From Acidobacteriota bacterium (lineage in GTDB: Bacteria > Acidobacteriota > Terriglobia > Terriglobales > Acidobacteriaceae), in the NCBI GenBank assembly GCA_021778815.1, contig JAJYBW010000212.1:1-6209 (forward strand): a stretch of DNA of 6,209 bases, given 5' to 3'. The notes under the pieces were generated by a model. It saw nothing but the letters and a program-made list of their open reading frames with translations, searched no databases and was not told the origin of the DNA. Shown here piece by piece: positions 1 through 5,478 of the stretch (its first letter is position 1; every line of letters starts with the position of its first letter). The translations under genes were made by a program, and so were the position numbers.

Positions 1-515
1 CGACCAACGATCTGGACATTCCCACGCTGGAAATTCTGGAAGAAAGCCTGCTGGAATTTCGCGGAGCCCTGGTGCTGGTGACTCACGATCGCTTTATGCT
101 CGATCGCGTTTCAACGACAGTGCTCGGCCTCGACGGTCGCGGCGGCGCAGAGCGCTTCGCTGACTATTCGCAATGGAACGCGTGGAAGAACGAGCGCGGC
201 CAGAAGAAAAACACCGAGCTTTCGCCGCGATCGATGGACACCCCCGATAACGCCGCGAAGCACACGTCGCAAACCTCTTCGAGTCAGATCAAGAAAAAAC
301 TTTCCTATCTGGAAGCACGGGAATACTCGACCATCGAGCAGGAAATTGCCGATGCGGAACAGCAGCTTCAATCGCACCGCGAGACCATGGAAGATCCCGC
401 GATCGCTACGGACGCTGCGCGCCTGGAGAAGGCGATGGCAGACGTCGCCGAATCTGAAAACCGCGTCGACGAACTTTATCTGCGATGGACGGAGCTGGAA
501 ACCAAGCTGAAATAG
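1..515 (+). CDS. uup: Uup-type ABC-F ATPase, C-terminal part (5' end outside window)
   Basis: The open frame enters at base 3 and reads 170 codons to TAG at 513-515. It begins with TNDLDIPTLEILEE, the end of the second Walker B/D-loop (DEPTNxLD, with the final bases of the Pro codon at 1-2). The H-loop VTHDRF follows at visible residues 26-31, so this is the end of the second nucleotide-binding domain. Next comes a Ser/Thr/Asn-rich linker (about 64-95), then a charged, heptad-like helical tail (about 96-170, starting QIKKKLSYLEAREY). An NBD2 followed by a C-terminal coiled coil is the hallmark of Uup, a soluble ABC-F protein. In E. coli the Uup tail binds DNA, and the protein is linked to precise transposon excision and ribosome-related functions. 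The family assignment rests on the tail; the first ATPase domain cannot be seen. It could be another ABC-F subfamily with a similar tail. Confidence 0.88.
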   Translation, partial: TNDLDIPTLEILEESLLEFRGALVLVTHDRFMLDRVSTTVLGLDGRGGAERFADYSQWNAWKNERGQKKNTELSPRSMDTPDNAAKHTSQTSSSQIKKKLSYLEAREYSTIEQEIADAEQQLQSHRETMEDPAIATDAARLEKAMADVAESENRVDELYLRWTELETKLK

Positions 516-544
516 CGCAGCGTACAATCACCTTTTCTGGAACT

Positions 545-549
545 GGAGG
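545..549 (+). promoter_or_regulatory. Shine-Dalgarno site of the Gfo/Idh/MocA gene
   Basis: GGAGG lies 10 nt before ATG 560. It decides the start: the same frame stays open upstream to an ATG at 485, but that start would lie inside uup, has no such site, and would place 25 polar residues before the signal peptide. Confidence 0.7.
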
Positions 550-559
550 TCCTGTCGCC

Positions 560-1708
560 ATGAACCGTTTCCCACTCCCCAGGCATGCGATGCTGCACAT
601 GGCTTTCATCCTGTCGTTGTTTTCTGCAGCAACGATTTCCGGCACCGCCCAGAACTCCGCAATCTCCCCGGCTCCCGTCCGAGTCGCTGTCGTCGGCCTG
701 GTGCATGGCCATGTCGCGGGCTTTCTGCCCGCGTTGAAAAGTCATCCAGAAATTCAGCTGGTCGGCATTGAAGAGCCCGACACGGCATTGGCGAAGAAAT
801 ACAGAAATCAATTTCACCTGAACCCGAAGCTGTTCTACACCAGCATCGATGCGATGATGCAGCAGACCCATCCCCAGGCCCTGCTCGTGTACACCGCCAT
901 CAGCGATCATCGCAAAGTGATTGAGATGGCCGCCGCTCACGGCGTCAGCGTAATGGTCGAGAAGCCATTGGCCACGACGCTGGACGATGCATTGGCAATT
1001 CGAAAAACAGCCCGCGACCATCATATCCAGGTACTGGTGAACTACGAGACCACGTGGTATTCCAGCAATCGCGCCGCCTATGACGAACTGCACCAAGGCA
1101 AGCTGGGCGAGCTGCACAAGGTGATCTTCCGCGACGGCCACCAGGGGCCGAAAGAGATCGGTGTCCCGCCGGAGTTCCTAAGCTGGCTGACCGACCCGCA
1201 GAAAAATGGCGCGGGCGCATTGTTTGATTTTGGCTGCTACGGCGCCGACCTGGTCACCTGGCTGATGCACGGCGAAACTCCCATCAGCGTCACCGCGGTG
1301 ACGCAAACCGATAAGCCGCATCTCTATCCGCATGTCGATGACGATGCCACCATTATCGTGCGCTACCCCAAAACGCAGGCGGTGCTGATGCCTTCCTGGA
1401 ACTGGTCATTCAGCGTGAAAGATATGGCGCTGTATGGCACCAAGGGATCCGCCGTCACAGTGGGACCAGACAAACTGCGGGTACGCTACCAAGGACAGAA
1501 CCAGTCAACGCTGACAACTCCGCCACCGCTGCTTGCGCCGCAGGATGACTCCCTGCACTACCTGGTTGCCGTTCTACGTGGACAATTGGTCCCGAAGGGT
1601 GATTTGACTGCATTGGATACCAACATCATCGTCATGCAGATTCTGAGCGCCGCTCGCGAATCAGCCCGCACTGGCCGAACTATTTCGTTGAAACCGCTTG
1701 CGGAATAA
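560..1708 (+). CDS. Predicted exported Gfo/Idh/MocA-family oxidoreductase
   Basis: 382 residues, the usual size for NAD(P)-dependent sugar oxidoreductases of this family. Residues 1-30 look like a Sec-type signal peptide: basic start (MNRFPLPRH), hydrophobic core about 11-27, likely cleavage after GTA (28-30). No twin arginine is seen. The Rossmann domain spans about 40-160, with strand 1 RVAVVG at 41-46 and the family's EKP motif at 134-136 (Lys135 catalytic by family analogy). The C-terminal alpha/beta domain carries the segment GAGALFDFGCYGADLVTWL (217-235). There D223 and Y227 sit where most members have Asp and His; glucose-fructose oxidoreductase has Asp/Tyr. The glycine loop is atypical: GLVHGH (46-51) instead of GxGxxG. 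The substrate is unknown, probably a sugar or cyclitol derivative. The gene starts 44 bp after uup, so read-through is possible. A TACAAT hexamer (523-528) resembles a -10 box but has no convincing -35. Family confident; location and substrate inferred. Confidence 0.9.
   Translation: MNRFPLPRHAMLHMAFILSLFSAATISGTAQNSAISPAPVRVAVVGLVHGHVAGFLPALKSHPEIQLVGIEEPDTALAKKYRNQFHLNPKLFYTSIDAMMQQTHPQALLVYTAISDHRKVIEMAAAHGVSVMVEKPLATTLDDALAIRKTARDHHIQVLVNYETTWYSSNRAAYDELHQGKLGELHKVIFRDGHQGPKEIGVPPEFLSWLTDPQKNGAGALFDFGCYGADLVTWLMHGETPISVTAVTQTDKPHLYPHVDDDATIIVRYPKTQAVLMPSWNWSFSVKDMALYGTKGSAVTVGPDKLRVRYQGQNQSTLTTPPPLLAPQDDSLHYLVAVLRGQLVPKGDLTALDTNIIVMQILSAARESARTGRTISLKPLAE
1287..1304. repeat. 18-bp perfect palindrome inside the oxidoreductase gene
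   Basis: GCGTCACCG (1287-1295) is followed directly by its exact reverse complement CGGTGACGC (1296-1304). It lies within the codons for SVTAVT of the oxidoreductase (residues 243-248). The pattern is certain; a role is not. Symmetry of the VTAVT codons may explain it. Confidence 0.5.
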
Positions 1709-1746
1709 AAAATTCAGGGAGTGCATAACCTACATTGCACTCCCTG
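1706..1746 (-). terminator. Rho-independent terminator between convergent genes, minus-strand polarity
   Basis: An 11-bp perfect stem, CAGGGAGTGCA (1715-1725) with TGCACTCCCTG (1736-1746), encloses a 10-nt loop. On the minus strand the stem is followed by AATTTTTTATT, a U-tract, so it fits an intrinsic terminator about 32 nt after the stop of the PfpI gene (1779). On the plus strand the stem starts 6 nt after the oxidoreductase stop (TAA 1706-1708) but is followed by TATCCCTAC, not a T-run. It may therefore stop plus-strand transcription only weakly, or mainly protect the mRNA 3' end. Confidence 0.8.
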
Positions 1747-1778
1747 TATCCCTACAAAAACGTCTTTGGATGCGGCGG

Positions 1779-2342
1779 TTACGCGTGTCTACCGGCCATC
1801 ATCTCAACTCCAGAAAACTGTTCGATCATCGCTCGATTGAATGCCGGAATGTCATCCGGCTTGCGGCTGGTTGTTAAATTCTTGTCAACGATCACCTGCT
1901 GATCGGTCCATTCTGCGCCGGCATGTTTCAGATCGGTTTTCAGCGATGGCCACGATGTCAGCTTGCGTCCTTTCACCACGCCCGCTTCAATCAACATCTG
2001 CGGCCCGTGACAAATCGCTGCGACCGGCTTGCCGGAATCAAAGAATTTCTTCACGAAACTAACCGCCGCCGGATCCATGCGCAGCTTGTCCGGATTCATC
2101 ACTCCACCTGGAAGCAACAGCGCGTCGTAATCATCGGCATTGGCGGCCTTCAGTTCACGGTCCACTCTCACTTTGTCGCCCCAATCGGTCGACTTCCATC
2201 CCTTGATTTCTCCGCTGTGCGGGGAGATCACTTCGGTTTTGGCGCCCGCTTGTTCCAGAGCTTTCTTCGGCTCCGTAAGTTCTACCTGTTCGAATCCATC
2301 CGTGGAGAGAATCGCGATTTTCTTTCCAGAAAGATTGTCCAT
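1779..2342 (-). CDS. DJ-1/PfpI family protein (YhbO/PfpI-like; possible deglycase or stress protein)
   Basis: 187 residues, single-domain cytoplasmic protein. The nucleophile elbow is AICHGPQ with Cys111 and His112. The conserved N-terminal acid is Glu18 in DGFEQVELTEP (15-25), matching the Glu that pairs with the Cys in PfpI. Other family landmarks are ALLLPGG (74-80), SGKPVAAICHGP (103-114), GRKLTSWPS (125-133) and SRKPDDIPAFN (159-169). This pattern is close to E. coli YhbO and archaeal PfpI, which have been assigned protease, protein deglycase (glyoxal/methylglyoxal adduct) and general stress roles; the true activity of the group is disputed. The start at 2342 follows AAAGAGG at 7 nt and gives the normal family N-terminus. 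An in-frame ATG at 2378 would add 12 residues but lacks a ribosome site. Both starts lie in an inverted repeat (2340-2379). The gene is 97 bp downstream of the MBL hydrolase and ends at the terminator at 1706-1746. Confidence 0.93.
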   Translation of the reverse strand: MDNLSGKKIAILSTDGFEQVELTEPKKALEQAGAKTEVISPHSGEIKGWKSTDWGDKVRVDRELKAANADDYDALLLPGGVMNPDKLRMDPAAVSFVKKFFDSGKPVAAICHGPQMLIEAGVVKGRKLTSWPSLKTDLKHAGAEWTDQQVIVDKNLTTSRKPDDIPAFNRAMIEQFSGVEMMAGRHA

Positions 2343-2379
2343 GGTTTGTACCTCTTTCAAGTAAGAGGACAAAACCATG
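2340..2379 (-). promoter_or_regulatory. Inverted repeat covering the SD and start codon of the PfpI gene (possible translational control hairpin or operator)
   Basis: In the PfpI mRNA direction the 5' arm is CATGGTTTTGTCCTCTT (2379 to 2363), the loop ACTTGA (2362 to 2357) and the 3' arm AAGAGGTACAAACCATG (2356 to 2340). The arms pair as 8 bp (CATGGTTT/AAACCATG) and 6 bp (CCTCTT/AAGAGG), separated by a 3x3 internal loop. Two more pairs (G-C, T-A) form if one base is bulged on each side. The 3' arm contains both the Shine-Dalgarno AAGAGG and the AUG of the gene, so folding would hide both. The pairing is read directly from the sequence. The function is inferred: SD sequestration, a protein-binding RNA, or a DNA operator. 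Confidence 0.55.
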
Positions 2380-2439
2380 ACAATCGTTGCCGCTGCGTCG
2401 CGATTAAAAATACGCCAGAGTCGAAGCTCCTTTGCACTC

Positions 2440-3480
2440 CTACAGTTCCCACCAGAATGTTTGCAGATTTTCTCCGGTCACATCGTGCGCAGCGCCGGGA
2501 GACGGAAGAAAGAGCGAAATATTTTTCTCTGCCGCAGCAGTCATCAAGCGCTGAATCGGCTCCTGCCAGGGATGAAATGCAAGATTGAACAACCCCCAAT
2601 GAATCGGCAGCAACAGTTTGCCTTGCAGATCGAGATGCGCCTGCGCTGCATGGATAGGGCCCATGTGAATATCCGGCCAGTCCGCATCGTACGCTCCAAT
2701 CTCCAGCATGGTCAGGTCGAAGGGACCGTAGGCATCGCCGATGGCACGAAATCCAGGAAACATTCCGGAATCCCCTCCGAAAAAAATGTTGTGCCGCGGT
2801 CCGCGAATCACAAATGAAGACCACAAGGTCTCGTTCCTTCCCCACAAACTACGGCCGGAAAAATGACGCGCAGGCGTGGCCGTAATGCTGCCATCCGAGC
2901 CGAGGCTGGTGGATTGACCCCAGTTCAACTCTGTAATTTTCTGCGGCGCAATCCCCCAGGATTCCATTTTTTTTCGAAGTCCAAGAGAGGCGACAAAGCG
3001 CGTACGATCGCTTTTCAGCCGAACTGCAAGCTGCTTGAGGGTGGCGTGATCCAGATGATCGTAGTGGTCGTGCGAGAGCAATACCGCGTCGAGCGGTGGT
3101 AGATCTTTCAACGCCAGCGTCGGTGGATAGAAGCGTTTCGGGCCGGCAAACGAGACAAATGAGGCACGCTCACTCCACACGGGATCGGTCAGAATCGTGA
3201 ATCCATCCACCTCAATCAACAGCGTGGAATGCCCCATCCACGTGACGCGCAGCCCCTGCAATGGAGCCGTAGCGTAGGTGGAGACATCCGTGCGAAACGG
3301 TCCGATTGGCTTGCTCGGATCGCCGCGCCGACGCTCGAATAGCAACCGGCGAATCATGCGCGACGCCTTGGCGCCGCCCATCACATTTGTTGACACTGTA
3401 TTGAGAAATTTATTCCCCAGCATTGGCGCTGGAGCGAGAACTTCTGCGGCAGGTTCGACTGTTGCAATCAGTTTCGACAT
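2440..3480 (-). CDS. MBL-fold metallo-hydrolase, NAPE-PLD-like
   Basis: 346 residues with a complete dinuclear metal site of the metallo-beta-lactamase fold: HDHYDH (His137, His139, Asp141, His142), His206 in TPARHFSGR, Asp237 in GGDSGM and His294 in LPIHWG. The segments GHSTLLIEVDGFTILTDPVW (83-102) and GPKRFYPP (113-120) match the pattern of N-acylphosphatidylethanolamine phospholipase D and its bacterial relatives rather than beta-lactamases or glyoxalase II. Mammalian NAPE-PLD cleaves N-acyl-PE; the substrate of bacterial homologues is generally unproven, so a phosphodiesterase or lipid role is only suggested. There is no signal peptide; the first about 70 residues are an Ala/Pro-rich and basic extension. 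No good Shine-Dalgarno precedes ATG 3480; it is kept as the first in-frame ATG. A weak promoter-like pair, CTGTCG (3540-3535), 17 bp, TATGCT (3517-3512), lies upstream. The gene precedes the PfpI gene by 97 bp and may share its transcript. Confidence 0.9.
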   Translation of the reverse strand: MSKLIATVEPAAEVLAPAPMLGNKFLNTVSTNVMGGAKASRMIRRLLFERRRGDPSKPIGPFRTDVSTYATAPLQGLRVTWMGHSTLLIEVDGFTILTDPVWSERASFVSFAGPKRFYPPTLALKDLPPLDAVLLSHDHYDHLDHATLKQLAVRLKSDRTRFVASLGLRKKMESWGIAPQKITELNWGQSTSLGSDGSITATPARHFSGRSLWGRNETLWSSFVIRGPRHNIFFGGDSGMFPGFRAIGDAYGPFDLTMLEIGAYDADWPDIHMGPIHAAQAHLDLQGKLLLPIHWGLFNLAFHPWQEPIQRLMTAAAEKNISLFLPSPGAAHDVTGENLQTFWWEL

Positions 3481-3644
3481 AGCTGGGTCACGCGTCGTGC
3501 GGCCAAATCAAAGCATACCTTTAGATGCCGCAACCGACAGCACGATGCAACCCAAAGCGCCGCCGCCAAACACCACCATTGCCGAGCGGCTTCATTGTGC
3601 GAAGTATGGAAAGCGGTGGTACTCGAGGTATCGCTCGTTTGAAC

Positions 3645-5270
3645 CTAGCGCGAAACGGCCACGCGAGATTGCAGGAACTCCGCATACGGACCTTTGAAGT
3701 CCTGAATCTTATGGTCCTCAAAGTTCCAGATGCGTGTCGCTACCTCGTCAATCAGTTCCTGATCGTGCGTCACCAGCAAGACGGTTCCCTCGTACTTTTG
3801 CAGCGCCTGGTTCAACGCGTTGATGGCCTCAAGATCAAGATGGTTCGTCGGTTCATCGAAGATCAAAAAATTCGGCTTCTGCATCATCAGACGGCAAAAC
3901 AGCAACCGCGCAGCCTCTCCTCCCGACAGCGCCTCGGTCGGCTTCAGCCCTTCTTCTCCGCTGAACAGCATCTGTCCCAGCACGCCGCGAATATCTTCTT
4001 TGGTCGCCTTCGGATCGAACTGATGCAGCCAGTCCGCAGCCGTCGTCCCTTTTTCAATGGTCGAGGTATGATCCTGCGCAAAATAACCGATTTGCGCTTC
4101 ATGCCCCCACTTTACCTTGCCGCTATCGATGTCTTCGTTCGGATTTTCTCCCGGCGCGTGGGCCACATGCGGAGCATGAGCCAGCAGCGCTTTCACAAGC
4201 GTGGTCTTTCCCTGGCCGTTGCGGCCGATCAGGCAAATCTTTTCTCCACGCGTTACCGAAGCGCTGAATCCCTTGATGACAACGTGATCCCCATAGGCCT
4301 TGCGAACCCCTTCCGCTTCCAGAATATGTTTGCCGGACGGTCGCAGCTGATCGAAGCGAATGTAAGGGCGAGCAATGTTCGACCGCGCCAACTCGCTGGT
4401 TTGCAGCCGCTCCACTTCCTTTTTGCGCGAGGTCACCTGGCTGGATCGCGTACCGGCAGAAAACCGCGCGATAAATTCATTCAGCTGCGAGATCTTCTTT
4501 TCGCGCTCCTCGTTCTGCGCTTCCAGGCGCGTCCGCACCTGCGTCTTGGCCAGCACCATATCGTCGTAGCCACCGGTGTAGGTGATGATGGTCTGATAGT
4601 CGATGTCCGCAATATGCGTGCAAACATTATTCAGAAAATAGCGATCGTGCGAAATCGTGATCAGCGTGCCTTCCCGATGGATCAGAAAATCTTCCAGCCA
4701 GTGGATGGAATCAAGATCCAGGTAGTTCGTCGGCTCATCCAGCAGCAACGCCTGCGGATTGCCGAACAGCGCCTGCGCCAGCAAAATTCGCATCTTTTGG
4801 CCGCCTTGCAACTCGCCCATCTTACGCTCATGCACTTCGCTCGCAATGTCGAGGCCCTGCAGAAGAATCGCGGCATCGCTCTCCGCGGTATATCCGTCTT
4901 CTTCGCCAATAATGCCTTCCAGTTCGCCTAGCCGCATTCCGTCGGCATCGTCCAGTTCATGCTTTTCGTAGATCCGGTCGCGCTCTTCCAGAGCCGCCCA
5001 CAGACCTTTGTTGCCCATAATGACGGTATCGATCACTCGATAGGCATCGAACGCATACTGATCCTGACGCAGCACGCCCAGCTTTTTCGGGCGCACCACC
5101 ACGCCCTTCTGCGGATCGAGATCGCCGCTCAGGACCTTCATAAACGTGGTTTTTCCGGCTCCGTTAGGCCCGGTCAGGCCATAGCGGCGACCTGCGGTAA
5201 ACGTGGTGGAGACATCTTCAAACAGGATCTTCGATCCATAGCGCATGCTTACATTGCTGACAGAAATCAT
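3645..5270 (-). CDS. ybiT: YbiT-type ABC-F ATPase
   Basis: 541 residues, no membrane segment, two ABC ATPase domains in tandem: the ABC-F plan of ribosome-associated translation factors. NBD1: Walker A GPNGAGKT (34-41), signature LQGGQ (154-158), Walker B LLLDEP with Glu179, H-loop His208. A charged linker (about 238-302), the region that reaches the ribosomal peptidyl-transferase centre in ABC-F proteins, joins to NBD2: Walker A GRNGQGKT (349-356), signature LSGGE (448-452), Walker B LIFDEP with Glu473, H-loop His502. Phrases such as RQDQYAFDAYRVIDTVIMGNK and ARPYIRFDQ follow E. coli YbiT closely, including the arm insertion in NBD1. The first signature deviates from LSGGQ. An extra about 13 residues (HAPHVAHAPG..., about 365-382) sit in NBD2 after Walker A. 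Start 5270 has AAGGG 5 nt upstream and gives the family N-terminus (MISVSNVSMRYG). The protein probably modulates translation; it is not a transporter. It is divergent from the sugar kinase gene. Confidence 0.95.
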   Translation of the reverse strand: MISVSNVSMRYGSKILFEDVSTTFTAGRRYGLTGPNGAGKTTFMKVLSGDLDPQKGVVVRPKKLGVLRQDQYAFDAYRVIDTVIMGNKGLWAALEERDRIYEKHELDDADGMRLGELEGIIGEEDGYTAESDAAILLQGLDIASEVHERKMGELQGGQKMRILLAQALFGNPQALLLDEPTNYLDLDSIHWLEDFLIHREGTLITISHDRYFLNNVCTHIADIDYQTIITYTGGYDDMVLAKTQVRTRLEAQNEEREKKISQLNEFIARFSAGTRSSQVTSRKKEVERLQTSELARSNIARPYIRFDQLRPSGKHILEAEGVRKAYGDHVVIKGFSASVTRGEKICLIGRNGQGKTTLVKALLAHAPHVAHAPGENPNEDIDSGKVKWGHEAQIGYFAQDHTSTIEKGTTAADWLHQFDPKATKEDIRGVLGQMLFSGEEGLKPTEALSGGEAARLLFCRLMMQKPNFLIFDEPTNHLDLEAINALNQALQKYEGTVLLVTHDQELIDEVATRIWNFEDHKIQDFKGPYAEFLQSRVAVSR

Positions 5271-5275
5271 ATCTA

Positions 5276-5280
5276 CCCTT
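5276..5280 (-). promoter_or_regulatory. Shine-Dalgarno site of ybiT
   Basis: On the minus strand AAGGG lies 5 nt before ATG 5270. It supports this start over the in-frame ATG at 5378, which would add 36 residues that do not resemble an ABC-F N-terminus. Confidence 0.65.
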
Positions 5281-5463
5281 AAGTTTTTCACATTTGCGGC
5301 GGAAACGGGCACCGGACGGGATGGAATTGCCTGATAAAGACCGGCTGATTTCATTTTCATTTGAACGTCAACTATCATGCGAGCAGTCCAATCAATCGCT
5401 TCAGCTGGCGAAGAATCAACGGAACTGCACCTTCAAACAGAGTGCGAAATCCGGAAGACCTTG

Positions 5464-5469
5464 AAAGGA
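5464..5469 (+). promoter_or_regulatory. Shine-Dalgarno site of the sugar kinase gene
   Basis: AAAGGA lies 9 nt before ATG 5479. An earlier out-of-frame ATG (5471) opens a three-codon frame, ATGCAGGAATGA, whose TGA overlaps the kinase start. It sits only 1 nt after the SD, so it is unlikely to be used. Confidence 0.6.
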
Positions 5470-5478
5470 AATGCAGGA

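Larger units (their letters stand above)
5271..5478. other. Divergent intergenic region between ybiT and the sugar kinase gene
   Basis: These 208 bp should hold promoters for both genes, but I find no convincing -35/-10 pair. TATCAT (5373-5378, plus) is a fair -10 box with only a poor TTCATT at the -35 position. TTGACG (5371-5366, minus) has no -10 box at a normal distance. No strong dyad or terminator is seen. Both flanking frames stay open into this region and meet at the shared CATG (5376-5379). Confidence 0.4.

Noticed and set aside
500..528. Promoter for the oxidoreductase gene (TACAAT at 523-528)
   Set aside because: Good -10 match, but no -35-like hexamer at 16-18 bp and no extended -10 TG. 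It could be chance, and read-through from uup is possible.
476..1141. 221-codon open frame on the minus strand opposite the oxidoreductase gene
   Set aside because: Same in-register antisense effect. The plus-strand frame carries the signal peptide and EKP motif, and the antisense protein has no family pattern.
1843..1860. GCCGGA...TCCGGC stem-loop near the 3' end of the PfpI gene
   Set aside because: Six pairs within conserved codons (KPDDIP), no U-tract; expected from GC-rich coding sequence.
2401..2439. Possible terminator after the MBL hydrolase gene (GAGCTTCGACTC followed by a T-run, minus strand)
   Set aside because: The stem is only 3 bp with a C-A mismatch next to the TTCG, and the T-run is several bases away. 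Too weak to call.
1923..2817. Open frames on the plus strand (1923-2588, 2377-2817) across the PfpI/MBL boundary
   Set aside because: They are in register with the reverse complement of the PfpI and MBL codons, respectively. They lack ribosome sites and recognisable products, and conflict with two well-supported minus-strand genes.
3525..4931. 468-codon open frame on the plus strand opposite ybiT
   Set aside because: Its codons are the exact reverse complements of ybiT codons in register. It stays open because ybiT avoids TTA, CTA and TCA, as GC-rich genes do. The translation shows no recognisable domain, while the minus-strand product is an unmistakable ABC-F protein.
5430..5468. Partial pairing of CCTTCAA with TTGAAAGG over the kinase SD
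   Set aside because: Only 7 pairs with a bulge and a 24-nt loop. Much weaker than the PfpI hairpin and likely chance.
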